Assembly: GCF_023094165.1 (NCBI RefSeq)
Contig: NZ_JALMDK010000019.1
Location: 124,001 to 188,000, forward strand
Origin: Crossiella sp. S99.2
GTDB lineage: Bacteria > Actinomycetota > Actinomycetes > Mycobacteriales > Pseudonocardiaceae
Direction: 5' to 3'
Length of the DNA stretch: 64,000 nucleotides
The position numbers were made by a program, and so were the translations under genes. Below, in pieces: positions 8,618 to 17,022 of this stretch (position 1 is the first letter of the stretch; each line of letters opens with the position of its first letter). The notes below the pieces were generated by a model. The model saw only the letters and a program-made list of their open reading frames with translations, made no database searches and had not been told where the DNA came from.

Positions 8618-8625
8618 CCGGCGCG

Positions 8626-10122
8626 GTGGGTGCTTCGGGAATCGTGCTCGGCGTCGATATCGGGACGTCGAGTGCCAAAGGTGTGCTGACCAGCCGGGAT
8701 GGCCGGGTGCTGGCGCGGGCGAGCCGGGCGCACGCCCTGGCCACGCCCCGGCCCGGCTGGTTCGAGCACGACGCTGACGCGGTGTGGTGGGCCGATTTCC
8801 TCGCGCTCACCCGGGAACTGCTCGGCCAGGCCGAGGAGCCGGTGGCCGCGGTCGCGGTCAGCGGCATCGGGCCCTGTTACCTGCCCGCCGACGGCGCCGG
8901 GCGCCCGCTGCGGCCGGCGATCCTCTACGGCGTGGACACCAGGGCCACCGAACAGATCGCCGCGCTCAACGCCGAGCTGGGGGAGCAGCGGATCCTGGCT
9001 CGTGGCGGCACCGCGCTGTCCAGCCAGGCCGTCGGGCCCAAGATCCGCTGGGTGGCCGAGCAAGAGCCGGAGATCCACCGGCGCACCGAGCTGTGGTTCA
9101 TGGCCAGTTCCTACCTGGTGCACCGGCTCACCGGCCGGTTCGTGCTGGACCACCACTCGGCCAGCCAGTGCGACCCGCTCTACGACCTGCACGCCGCCGA
9201 CTGGGCCCGGGACTGGGCCGAGCTGGTCGCACCAGGGCTGCCACTGCCGGAGTTGTTGTGGCCCACCGAGATCGCGGGCGGGATCACTGCCGAGGCGGCG
9301 CGCGAAACCGGGCTGCCGCAAGGGATTCCGGTCACCGCGGGCACGGTGGACGCCTGGGCCGAGGCCACCAGCGTCGGCGTCCGCGACCCCGGCGACACCA
9401 TGATTATGTACGGCAGCACGCTGTTCCTCGTCCAGGTGCCCGAGCGGCCCGCGCCCGCGCCGGAACTGTGGACCACCCGGGGCGTCTTCCCCGGCACGTA
9501 CAGCCTGGCGGCCGGGATGGCCACCTCCGGCACCATCACCGACTGGCTGCGCGGCCTGGTCGGCGGCGAGTTCGGCACCCTGGTCGAGGAGGCCGCCCGG
9601 GTGCCCGCGGGCAGCAACGGACTGCTGGTGCTGCCCTACTTCGCCGGTGAGCGCACCCCGATCTTCGACCCGGACGCGCGCGGGATCATCGCCGGACTCA
9701 CCCTGCGGCACGGTCGCGCCGAGCTGTACCGGGCCGCGCTGGAGGGTGTCGCGCACGGCGTCCGGCACAACCTGGCCGCACTGGCCGCCGCCGGTGGCCA
9801 GGCCCGGCGGCTGGTCGCGGTGGGCGGTGGCGCGCAGGGCTCGCTGTGGACCCAGATCGTCAGCGATGTCACCGGGTATGCCCAGGAGGTGCCTCGGCAC
9901 ACCATGGGCGCCTGCCTCGGCGACGCGATGCTGGCGGCGGGCGCGCTGGGCGAGGAGGTGGATCCGGGGCGGTGGAATCCGTTGGCGCACACCGTGTCCG
10001 TGGATCCGGCGCGGGCGGAGCTGTACGCGGAGTACCACGAGCACTACCTGCGGCTTTATCCGTCCACTATGGACACCGCGCACTTCCTGGCCCGGCGGCA
10101 GCGCGAGTCCGGCGCGCAGTGA
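8626..10122 (+). CDS. FGGY-family carbohydrate kinase (xylulokinase-like)
   Basis: The 498-residue product has both halves of the FGGY actin-like kinase fold. GVDIGTSSAKGVL near residue 10 is the ATP phosphate loop, ILYGVDTRAT lies in the sugar-binding lobe, and AGTVDAWAEATSVG near residue 240 holds the likely catalytic Asp. VAVGGGAQGSLWTQIVSDVTG and MGACLGDAMLAAG are in the C-terminal ATP-binding half. It phosphorylates a sugar or polyol with ATP; the closest general resemblance is to xylulokinase, but no isomerase or transporter is adjacent. The GTG start is 8 bp after the small gene, and length fits the family. The GH43 gene at the left edge could supply pentoses, which is speculation. Confidence 0.85.
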   Translation: MGASGIVLGVDIGTSSAKGVLTSRDGRVLARASRAHALATPRPGWFEHDADAVWWADFLALTRELLGQAEEPVAAVAVSGIGPCYLPADGAGRPLRPAILYGVDTRATEQIAALNAELGEQRILARGGTALSSQAVGPKIRWVAEQEPEIHRRTELWFMASSYLVHRLTGRFVLDHHSASQCDPLYDLHAADWARDWAELVAPGLPLPELLWPTEIAGGITAEAARETGLPQGIPVTAGTVDAWAEATSVGVRDPGDTMIMYGSTLFLVQVPERPAPAPELWTTRGVFPGTYSLAAGMATSGTITDWLRGLVGGEFGTLVEEAARVPAGSNGLLVLPYFAGERTPIFDPDARGIIAGLTLRHGRAELYRAALEGVAHGVRHNLAALAAAGGQARRLVAVGGGAQGSLWTQIVSDVTGYAQEVPRHTMGACLGDAMLAAGALGEEVDPGRWNPLAHTVSVDPARAELYAEYHEHYLRLYPSTMDTAHFLARRQRESGAQ

Positions 10123-10178
10123 GGTGCTGGTAAAAATCACCTCATCGGCGGTGGCACACCCGGGTGAGACTGGGCGCC

Positions 10179-10382
10179 ATGGCCATGGACCCGAACATCT
10201 CCAAAGCCCGTCTCGCCCTGGGCACCCTGGTGCTGCTGGCGCTGGGCGGCTGCACCCTGGCGTTGATGATCTCCCTGGACGCGGGCGCGTTCCTGGCCCG
10301 CACCCTGCCCATCGTGGTCATGATCGGTGCCGCGGTGGCGGCCAACTCGATGGGCTGGTTCAACAAGAAGGTCAGGGACTGA
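10179..10382 (+). CDS. Small membrane protein, unknown function
   Basis: The 67-residue protein has two hydrophobic segments, about residues 11-33 (LALGTLVLLALGGCTLAL) and 39-58 (ARTLPIVVMIGAAVAANS), followed by a basic tail (WFNKKVRD) suiting the cytoplasmic side. ATG 10179 and ATG 10185 are equivalent candidates, with an upstream GTG at 10164; none has a strong ribosome-binding site. The last 11 bases overlap the opposite-strand PH-like gene tail to tail. No family is recognised. Confidence 0.55.
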   Translation: MAMDPNISKARLALGTLVLLALGGCTLALMISLDAGAFLARTLPIVVMIGAAVAANSMGWFNKKVRD

Positions 10383-10809
10383 CCGCCCTGGCCACCTCGA
10401 CCCAGCGCGGTTCCGGACCGCGGTGGGCGGCCGTGCACTGCACCGCGAAGGCGGCCACCACCCGGCCCGAGGTCAGCACGAACTCCACACCCCTGGACCC
10501 TTCCTGGACCTCGGCCACCTCGGCGACCGGGAACACCCGCGTCCCCCAGGGATTGACCACCCGCACCCGCCCGTCGGCCAGTTCGATGCGCGCGCGGAAG
10601 GCCGACCAGGCCGCCAGCCCCAGGCCCAGGTAGAGCACCCCGACCCAGAACCACTCCTCGGCGGGCATGCCGTGCTGCTGCCAGTCCGGGTTGGGCAGCA
10701 GCGAGGGCACCAGCAGGAACGGCGCCAGTGCCACCGGCAGCACCACCGTCAGCAGGCGGACCCACCACCGCACCCGCCACACCCGAACCGCGCCAAGTTC
10801 CCCAGTCAT
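10372..10809 (-). CDS. Membrane protein with C-terminal bacterial PH-like domain
   Basis: The 145-residue protein has two membrane segments (about residues 14-38 and 52-71) forming a hairpin. A beta-rich C-terminal domain follows (RIELADGRVRVVNPWG, FPVAEVAEV, GVEFVLTSGRVVAAFAV) with the look of small actinobacterial PH-domain proteins (bPH/YdbT type). Family function is unknown; a role at the inner face of the membrane is inferred. ATG 10809 follows directly after non-coding-like sequence. The stop overlaps the convergent small membrane protein gene by 11 bp. It lies just downstream of the CHAT operon, 23 bp from the CHAT stop codon, on the same strand, so read-through could include it. Confidence 0.6.
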   Translation of the reverse strand: MTGELGAVRVWRVRWWVRLLTVVLPVALAPFLLVPSLLPNPDWQQHGMPAEEWFWVGVLYLGLGLAAWSAFRARIELADGRVRVVNPWGTRVFPVAEVAEVQEGSRGVEFVLTSGRVVAAFAVQCTAAHRGPEPRWVEVARAVSP

Positions 10810-10832
10810 ATCGGCATTCTCGCAGGTCCCGC

Positions 10833-11906
10833 CTACGCTCCTGGTGGCGCGGGTGCGTGCGCGACGCCGAAGGCCCCCCACACCAGCGGGGTCAGCTCCG
10901 GCGCCCCGGTCGAGTCCCAGCCCTCGGCCTGGGTGCGTTGCCAGGCATTGAGCGCCGCAACGGGATCCGGCTGCTCCTGGGCCTCGTGCACGGCCAGCAC
11001 CGCCGCGCTCAGCACGCCCTGGGCCGGCGGCCGGAAGCCGGGGAACAGCCGGGTCAGACCTGCGTCGGTGGGCAGAACCCAGCGGGTGGCGGTCACGTAC
11101 TCGGCCCCGCCGTGCACCAGCGCGGCGACCAGGCCGGAGGGCTCGGCGTAGCGATGGTCGCCGCCGCTCTCGCAGGCGATCAGGGCGGTGCGGTTGGGGA
11201 TCCGCCAGCCGAGCAGGTCGGCGGCGGTGACCGGGCCCTGGGCCAGGTGCAGGCGGGCGTCCAGGGCGTGCGCGGCGGTGGTGACGTGGCCGACGTAGAG
11301 GAACCGGCCCGCCTCGGCCAGCGCCGGGCGCAGTGTGTCGCGGTCCAGGACCTCCAGTGCCGCAAGGGATTCCGGCACCTGGCCGAGGACCCGGCCGAGC
11401 GGGGTGGGCGGGTCCACCACCGCGGCCACCGGTCCGGCGCCGGGGGAGACCCGGCGGGCGACGGCGTTGCGCACGGTGGCCGGGGTGAGGATGGAGACCT
11501 TCGCGGTGTGCACGAAGCGTTCCTCCTCTTCCATCCGCAGCGATTCCCAGGGCACCTGGGCGGTGGACGGGGACGGCTGGATGCGCACGTGCAGCGGGCC
11601 CCGCTGGTGCGCCGCGTGCAGCTCCCGGCCCAGCTGGGACGGGAAGAGCACGCCGGTCAGCTGCCAGGACAGCGCGCGTTCACGGTCCCGGTCGGTCAGC
11701 GCGCCGTGGGCCAGCGCCCTGGTCAGCGCCTGGTGCGCGGACTCGCCGGGACGCGGGGTGGGCAGCGCCGCGGCCAGTTCGGCCAGTGGCGGGCCGACCC
11801 GGTCCCTGGGCAGGATCAGCGCACGGGGATGCTCCGGATCGTGTTCCCAGCGCCAGCTGATGTACAGCTCGCCCGCGTCGACGTAGGTCACCTGGACGGT
11901 GGTCAC
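10833..11906 (-). CDS. CHAT-domain caspase-like protease
   Basis: This is a 357-residue protein with a C-terminal CHAT domain (about residues 110-357), the caspase/separase-related cysteine protease fold often paired with TPR proteins. The domain entry motif VPWESL is at 118-123. The His motif YVGHV puts the likely catalytic His at 207, and ALIACESG puts the likely Cys at 245; VTATRWVLPTDAG matches the last conserved strand. Both catalytic residues are present, so it is probably active. GTG 11906 overlaps the TGA of the TPR gene (GTGA); GTG 11909 is equally possible. As last gene of a four-gene overlapping operon it is the likely effector. No self-inhibitory or export signals are seen. Confidence 0.85.
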   Translation of the reverse strand: MTTVQVTYVDAGELYISWRWEHDPEHPRALILPRDRVGPPLAELAAALPTPRPGESAHQALTRALAHGALTDRDRERALSWQLTGVLFPSQLGRELHAAHQRGPLHVRIQPSPSTAQVPWESLRMEEEERFVHTAKVSILTPATVRNAVARRVSPGAGPVAAVVDPPTPLGRVLGQVPESLAALEVLDRDTLRPALAEAGRFLYVGHVTTAAHALDARLHLAQGPVTAADLLGWRIPNRTALIACESGGDHRYAEPSGLVAALVHGGAEYVTATRWVLPTDAGLTRLFPGFRPPAQGVLSAAVLAVHEAQEQPDPVAALNAWQRTQAEGWDSTGAPELTPLVWGAFGVAHAPAPPGA

Positions 11907-13552
11907 CACGAGCGCACCACCTCCGCCGAGCGCACCTGGATGCCGTAGCGCTGCTCGGCCAGGTCCAGCCACGGATCCAGCGGCGAGGGCACCGCGGTGT
12001 TGGCCCGGACCCGGGGCGGCAGCAGCAGTTCCGGCACCGGCAGCGGCTCGCCCTCGCCCGCGGCGACCAGGGCCAGATCCTGCGGGGTGGGCAGGGACAG
12101 CAGCGCGGAGTGGTCGATCTCGGCGGGTTCGGCGGACTGGCCGGGCAGGGACACCGCAGCGGCCAGGTGGTCCAGGTAGGCCACGATCAGCTGTTCGTCC
12201 AGGGTGGCGCCGATGGCGACCAGGGCGGCCTTGGTGGCCGGGGCGGCGGCCTGCGCGATCCAGCGTTCCCGCATCGGACCGGCGCGGAAGCGGCGGCGGG
12301 CGGCCTCGGCGGCCAGCGCGGCGGGCAGGGCCAGGTCCAGCGCGGGGGCGACCAGCTCCGCCGGGGGCACGCCGTGCGCGGCGCGGCGGTGCAGGGCGCC
12401 CGAGCGCCAGGAGTCCAGGGTCAGCGCCATGTGCCACATGCCGTTGTCCACGCACAGCGCCCGCGCCTGGTCCAGGCACTCGTCGGCCTTGGCGAACTCG
12501 GCCAGCGACTCATAGGCGTTGCCGCGCACCGACAACACCCCCGACAGGATCCGCGGCGAGTCCACCGGCACATCGGCCAGCAGCCGCAAGGTCTCCCGCG
12601 GGCGGGACTGGGTGACCGCGATGGCCGCGCGGCCGAACTGGCTGACCACCCGGTGCCAGGGATCGGTGCCCAGCCGCGCCGCCGCGGTGTAGTGCGTCAG
12701 CGCTTCCTCGTCCCGGCCGGCCAGGTGGGCGAGCCTGCCGAGGCTGTTCAGCGCGACCGCCTCGCCGTCGCCCTCGCCGATCGCGGCGAACAACTCCCGG
12801 GCCAGGTGCAGGTGTTCCACGGCGGTGACCTGATCCCCGGTGCCGTCGGCGATATCGGCCAGCGCCTGGTGCACGTTCGGGATCAGTGTCGGCGCGGACC
12901 GCTCGGCCAGGGTCAGGGCCTGCTCGGCGTCGGCGGCGGCCTCGGCGTAGTCACCGGCGGCGGCCAGCACGGAGGCCCTGGTGCTCAGGAAGGCGGCCTG
13001 GCCCTGTTCCTGGGGGAGCGGGAACCAGGTGATGGCATCAAGTCCGGCGTCGAGCACCTGCCGGGCCTGGGTGAAATCGGCGTGGTGGCGCAAGGCGTGG
13101 GCCAGCTGGACCAGCCAGGTGAGCAGGTTGCCGAGCACGGGCTGCGCGGTGTCGTTGGCCGGTTCCAGGTCCAGTGACCGCCGCAGGTCGGCGAGCGGTT
13201 CCTGCCATTCGCCGGTGTTGAGCACGGTCATCGCGCGCACGGCGAACAGGGTGGCGCGCAAGGACACCGTGCCGAACTCATCGCCTACCAGGGCCTCGCA
13301 CTCGTGGGTCAGCTCGATCGCGGTGTTGACCAGGTCGATCGCCTCCTGGCCCTCGGCGAGACCGGCCAGGTTGATCAGCGTCTGGGCCCGCCTGGCCAGT
13401 GCCTCGGGATCATCGGGTGCGGTCAGGGTCAGCTCGTATGCCTTGCGCACCAACCGGTTCGCCGCCGCCAGGTTGCCCCGGCCGGCCTGCAGCGCGCCCT
13501 TGTTGTGCAGCTTCTTCCACTTCTGCCAGCGTGGTCCGGCGGGAGTGGTCAC
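11903..13552 (-). CDS. TPR-like helical repeat protein of the CHAT operon
   Basis: The 549-residue protein is almost entirely helical, with repeated TPR-type pairs: GALQAGRGNLAAANRLVRKAYEL near residues 19-41, GDYAEAAADAEQALTLAE, GDQVTAVEHLHLARELF and GRDEEALTHYTAAARL. A distinct C-terminal part follows from about residue 400. TPR arrays bind peptides or partner proteins, so it probably senses a trigger or docks a substrate for the CHAT protease. GTG 13552 overlaps the preceding stop (GTGA), and its own stop overlaps the CHAT start, indicating translational coupling on both sides. No enzymatic motif, signal peptide or membrane segment is seen. Confidence 0.8.
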   Translation of the reverse strand: MTTPAGPRWQKWKKLHNKGALQAGRGNLAAANRLVRKAYELTLTAPDDPEALARRAQTLINLAGLAEGQEAIDLVNTAIELTHECEALVGDEFGTVSLRATLFAVRAMTVLNTGEWQEPLADLRRSLDLEPANDTAQPVLGNLLTWLVQLAHALRHHADFTQARQVLDAGLDAITWFPLPQEQGQAAFLSTRASVLAAAGDYAEAAADAEQALTLAERSAPTLIPNVHQALADIADGTGDQVTAVEHLHLARELFAAIGEGDGEAVALNSLGRLAHLAGRDEEALTHYTAAARLGTDPWHRVVSQFGRAAIAVTQSRPRETLRLLADVPVDSPRILSGVLSVRGNAYESLAEFAKADECLDQARALCVDNGMWHMALTLDSWRSGALHRRAAHGVPPAELVAPALDLALPAALAAEAARRRFRAGPMRERWIAQAAAPATKAALVAIGATLDEQLIVAYLDHLAAAVSLPGQSAEPAEIDHSALLSLPTPQDLALVAAGEGEPLPVPELLLPPRVRANTAVPSPLDPWLDLAEQRYGIQVRSAEVVRSW

Positions 13553-14481
13553 AGCAGTCGCCCGGCGCGTTCGGTCAGGGTGGCGGCCGGATCATCCAAG
13601 CGGCCCAAGGCAAACCGCACCAGTGCGGCGCGGCGGGCCGGGGCGGCCGGATCCGGGGGAGTGGGTTCGGCGAACTCCGGCGCGTACACGGTGAGCACCC
13701 GCTGGTCGGCGGGCAGCAGCAATACGTTGGCGGGCAACGGAATCGAGCCGGTCAGCTCGCCGCTCGGGGTGGGTTCCAGGTCCAGTTTGACCGGCCCGAA
13801 CCGCGCGGCCAGCCGCGGTGGGAAGCCGCCGGGGCTGGGTGGGATGGAGGCTTCCAGCACGGAGATCCCGTTGCGGCGCAGGATGATCCAGCTCGCCTCG
13901 GCGACCGCGTCCACCGCGCCCGCGGGCACCAGCGACCAGTCCACCGGCGCGGAACCCCGTTGCACCACCAGGCCATCAGGCGTGCCACCGCCACTGGCGG
14001 CGAGCGCGTAGTCATCCCGCCGGGCCAGGGCCGCCGGTGCGGGCGCCTGGACGCCGAAGTCCTCGGCCAGTCCGGCCAGCCGCCCGGCCAGCGCGAGTGC
14101 CTCGGCGTGCAGGGTTTCGTTGGCGGACAAGGCTTCCAGCGGGAGTGGCAGCAAGCCGGACAGTGCGCGGTCGGTGGCGTGCTCGTCGTCGAGCAGGTGG
14201 CTGACCGCGTGCGTGGCCAGCGCGTGCTCGGCGGCCAGCAACGCCGGGTGCAGCGGCGGCACCCCGGCGACACTGGAGGCAGGCCACCAGGACCGGGCCC
14301 AGTTCAGGCAGGCCAGCCGGTGCACGGCGGCCAGCACCGCGGGCTCGGCCAGTTCCCACCGCCAGGCGGCGGCGCGGTCGGGCGCGTGCACCTCGGTGAC
14401 CGGATCCGGTGCGCCCAGCAGGTCCCAGGACACCAGCGCGCCCGCGGCCTCCACCAGCGCGGTCTGCTCGGGATGGGTCAT
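13549..14481 (-). CDS. Unknown protein, second gene of the CHAT operon
   Basis: The 310-residue protein has no family I recognise. Residues 1-160 are mainly helical and rich in Ala, Leu, His and Trp (NWARSWWPAS; HAVSHLLDDEHATDRAL). After about residue 170 it becomes beta-rich (WIILRRNGISVLEA, PVKLDLEPTP, GSIPLPANVLLLPADQRVLTVYAPEF), suggesting a C-terminal beta-sandwich. There is no signal peptide or membrane segment. The ATG at 14481 overlaps the upstream stop (ATGA), and its stop overlaps the TPR gene start (GTGA), so it is made in step with its neighbours and is probably a subunit or regulator of the same complex. Confidence 0.75.
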   Translation of the reverse strand: MTHPEQTALVEAAGALVSWDLLGAPDPVTEVHAPDRAAAWRWELAEPAVLAAVHRLACLNWARSWWPASSVAGVPPLHPALLAAEHALATHAVSHLLDDEHATDRALSGLLPLPLEALSANETLHAEALALAGRLAGLAEDFGVQAPAPAALARRDDYALAASGGGTPDGLVVQRGSAPVDWSLVPAGAVDAVAEASWIILRRNGISVLEASIPPSPGGFPPRLAARFGPVKLDLEPTPSGELTGSIPLPANVLLLPADQRVLTVYAPEFAEPTPPDPAAPARRAALVRFALGRLDDPAATLTERAGRLL

Positions 14482-15710
14482 GCCGCACCCGCCCTGGTCA
14501 GCGCCGCGCGCAGCTGGTCCCGCTGGTCCATGATCACCGAGCGCAGCACCCCGTCCAGCAGATCCCACACCTGTTCGGCGGTGACCTCCTCAGCACGCAG
14601 CTCCCGGCCGTGCAACCGCACCCACAACCGACGCAGATAGGCTTGGCGCACCCCAAAAACGTCCGCGCGCGAGCGAGCAGGCACCTCGGCCGCGGGCAGT
14701 CGCTGCACCCGCCGCACGTACGCCTCGCGTTGCCAGCGGGCCCGCAGCCGGGTGGCCGCGCCGGGGGCGGCCGGACCGTCGGCGTCCAGGCCGTCGGTGG
14801 CGTCCCGGCCCAGCACCAGCACCACCCGGCTGACCTCCTCGGCCAGCTGCCAGGGCTGCGCGCAGCGGTGGATCTCCTGTCGTACCAACGCGGGCACCTC
14901 GGCCATCGCCTCCCGGTGGTAGGCGCTGGTGAAGGCGGCGAAGAGGCGTTCCAGGATCGAGCGGTCCAGTGGTTTGGGCAGCTGTTTCTTGGACGCGGTG
15001 CTGCCCAGCGCGGGCGGGATCAGCCGCTCGTGGTCGGTGAGCCCGTAGCCCAGCGCCACCCCCGGCCGCTCCACCTCGGCCGACTCGTGCGTGCCCGCGC
15101 GATCGCGCACCAGCGTGGCGAACAGCGTGGCATCCGGGGCATCGGCGCTGGTGGCCAGGAAATCGGCGGGCCGGGCAGCGGGTGCGGTGCGTTGCCGGGG
15201 CGCGGGCCAGGTCCGGCTGAGCAGCGCGGTCAGCTCGGGGGCGTGCGTACGCACGAACTCGCGCAACTCGGTGACGGTGAGCCGGCCGCCGGGCTGGTGG
15301 ATCTCGGCGATGGTGCCGGTGGCGATCCGGTCGGCGTCCGGCCGGGTGTCCGGGGCGCCGTACTCGGTGGCCAGCTCGTAGCACCGCTGGAAGTACAGGT
15401 CCTGCGGGTTGCCCTCGGTGATCTTGGCTCGCCGCCGCGCCTTCTTGAGCAGGGTGAACCAGCCCGCGGTGGCCACCAGCGCCGGTCCGGCCGCGGCCAG
15501 CACCGCGCGCAGCTCCTCGGCGTGCTCGGCGCGCACCGAGACCCCGGCGAAGCGCGGATTGTGCGTCGGCCGCAGCACCAGCGGGTCCAGGATCAGCTTC
15601 TCCGTGCGCACCAGCGGACGGCCAAGGCCGTTGCTCAGCGGCGCCACCGCCGGACCCAGCTCCGCCCAGGCCTGAGTGAGCACCTGCCCCCGGGACACCG
15701 TTGTCACCAT
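14478..15710 (-). CDS. Unknown helical protein, first gene of the CHAT operon
   Basis: The 410-residue protein is predicted mostly helical and Arg/Ala-rich, with no recognised domain. Charged helices occur near RAEHAEELRAVLAA, and there is a Lys/Arg patch TLLKKARRRAKITEGN near residue 100. The C-terminal half has LERLFAAFTSAYHREAMAEV and a helical end (EQVWDLLDGVLRSVIMDQRDQLRAAL). Three in-frame ATGs (15722, 15716, 15710) form an ATG-GGG-ATG-GGG-ATG run; 15710 is chosen because the preceding GGGG can serve as a ribosome-binding site. It heads the minus-strand operon, and its promoter must lie in the 122-bp divergent gap up to 15832. Its stop overlaps the next gene's ATG by four bases. Confidence 0.75.
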   Translation of the reverse strand: MVTTVSRGQVLTQAWAELGPAVAPLSNGLGRPLVRTEKLILDPLVLRPTHNPRFAGVSVRAEHAEELRAVLAAAGPALVATAGWFTLLKKARRRAKITEGNPQDLYFQRCYELATEYGAPDTRPDADRIATGTIAEIHQPGGRLTVTELREFVRTHAPELTALLSRTWPAPRQRTAPAARPADFLATSADAPDATLFATLVRDRAGTHESAEVERPGVALGYGLTDHERLIPPALGSTASKKQLPKPLDRSILERLFAAFTSAYHREAMAEVPALVRQEIHRCAQPWQLAEEVSRVVLVLGRDATDGLDADGPAAPGAATRLRARWQREAYVRRVQRLPAAEVPARSRADVFGVRQAYLRRLWVRLHGRELRAEEVTAEQVWDLLDGVLRSVIMDQRDQLRAALTRAGAA

Positions 15711-15832
15711 CCCCATCCCCATACCGGCAAGCCTAGGGGCTGACGGCGACGGTCCAGCCGATGGCGGCAAAGTTGTGATCGGTAGCCGGCGCCCGGGCTC
15801 GAAGCTTCTCCCATGACGAGAGGAGCAGCCCG

Positions 15833-17011
15833 ATGAAGGACAGCAGCCAGGCCGGGTACGTGTGGGCGGCGCCCGGACCCTATGAGGTGCAGCGCGGCCT
15901 CCGCAGGCGGAAGCGAGCCGGCGGGATCTTCGTGCTGGTCCTGTTCTCGTTCATCGGATTCATGGTCTTCGGCATGTCCTACTTCGCCTCGCCGTACGTG
16001 AGCACCGCCCCGCAGAAGGGGGTCGGGTTCGCCACGGTGGCGGAGAAGGAGATCGCGCTGGTGCCCTACCGGCGCAGCGGCAGCCGGGGCCTGTTCCAGA
16101 TGCTCACCCAGGACACCTTCCAGGTGCGGCTGTTCGCCGTCGAACTGGACACCGGGCGGCGGCTGTGGGACACGCAGCTCTCCGACATGCCGAGCTGGCA
16201 GGCCAAGGTGATCACCGCGGGCGCCCGTAACGCCTATGTGGCCACCGACGGCGGCCTGGTGATCCTGGACCTTGCCAGCGGCGAGATCCTGGCCCGCGAC
16301 GGCGACATCCAGGGCCTGCCGAACCCGGTGACCTCCAGCGCCGCCTACGGCTATGACGCCTCGTCCACCTCGATCGTGGCCATGAGCGCCGACGGCGGCC
16401 TGCGCACCATTCCACTGGACACCGTGGTCGCGGCCCCGGCGCCGCCGGAGCTGGCCAGGGCCTGGCGGGGCAAGCTCAGCCCCCAGCGTCCCGGCTCCGA
16501 CAGCACCAGCGGTGCCAGTTCCAGCCACGGGGTGCTCGCCGGGCGGGAGAAGGTGGAGCTGATCCCGCGGGAGGACGTGCCCGGCCTGAGCCTGGTCCGC
16601 CGCACCGGGAACAGTGGCGGCACGCCGATCGGCGAGGCCGTCTTCCACAAGGGCAGCCTGCCGCTCACCCCGCCGCCTGGCGAGATCGAGGGCAAGGGCT
16701 TCCCGGACAACATCACCAGTCCGGCAGCAGGCACACCCGCCGGACTGGTGGTGGTGCACCACCTCCGCGACCTCAACTCCGCGAACTACGCGGTGAGCGT
16801 GGTGTCCGTGCAGACCGGCCAGATCGTCGCGACCCACCCGATCGGCCCCAGCTCGATCCGCGCCCTGACCAGCCCCGGCAAGCGCACGCTGCTCTTCGCC
16901 GACGGTGCGGACAGCGTCCTCGGCGACGGCGTCGCCACGGTCGGCCTGGACGGGCAGATCAACTGGTTCTACCTCGGCTACATCGACTTCTTCGGCAACC
17001 CCTCCCTCTGA
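15833..17011 (+). CDS. Membrane-anchored beta-propeller-like protein, unknown function
   Basis: The 392-residue protein has a short basic cytoplasmic N-terminus, one membrane segment at about residues 29-51 (GGIFVLVLFSFIGFMVFGM) and a large external beta-rich domain. Repeated PQQ/WD-like blade patterns are visible (LFAVELDTGRRLWDTQLSD, AYVATDGGLVILDLASGEILARDGD, VSVVSVQTGQIVATHPIG). It resembles secreted propeller proteins whose ligand is unknown. The ATG has a strong GAGAGGAG ribosome-binding site. Two further membrane-protein genes follow (gaps of 11 bp and a 4-bp overlap), and the set ends at a strong terminator, so it is a three-gene operon, divergent from the CHAT operon. Confidence 0.7.
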   Translation: MKDSSQAGYVWAAPGPYEVQRGLRRRKRAGGIFVLVLFSFIGFMVFGMSYFASPYVSTAPQKGVGFATVAEKEIALVPYRRSGSRGLFQMLTQDTFQVRLFAVELDTGRRLWDTQLSDMPSWQAKVITAGARNAYVATDGGLVILDLASGEILARDGDIQGLPNPVTSSAAYGYDASSTSIVAMSADGGLRTIPLDTVVAAPAPPELARAWRGKLSPQRPGSDSTSGASSSHGVLAGREKVELIPREDVPGLSLVRRTGNSGGTPIGEAVFHKGSLPLTPPPGEIEGKGFPDNITSPAAGTPAGLVVVHHLRDLNSANYAVSVVSVQTGQIVATHPIGPSSIRALTSPGKRTLLFADGADSVLGDGVATVGLDGQINWFYLGYIDFFGNPSL

Positions 17012-17022
17012 AAGGACCAGAC

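Noticed and set aside
10833..15710. Type III-E CRISPR (Craspase)-type system
   Set aside because: No Cas7-11, crRNA array or other cas gene is nearby; only the TPR-CHAT pairing is shared.
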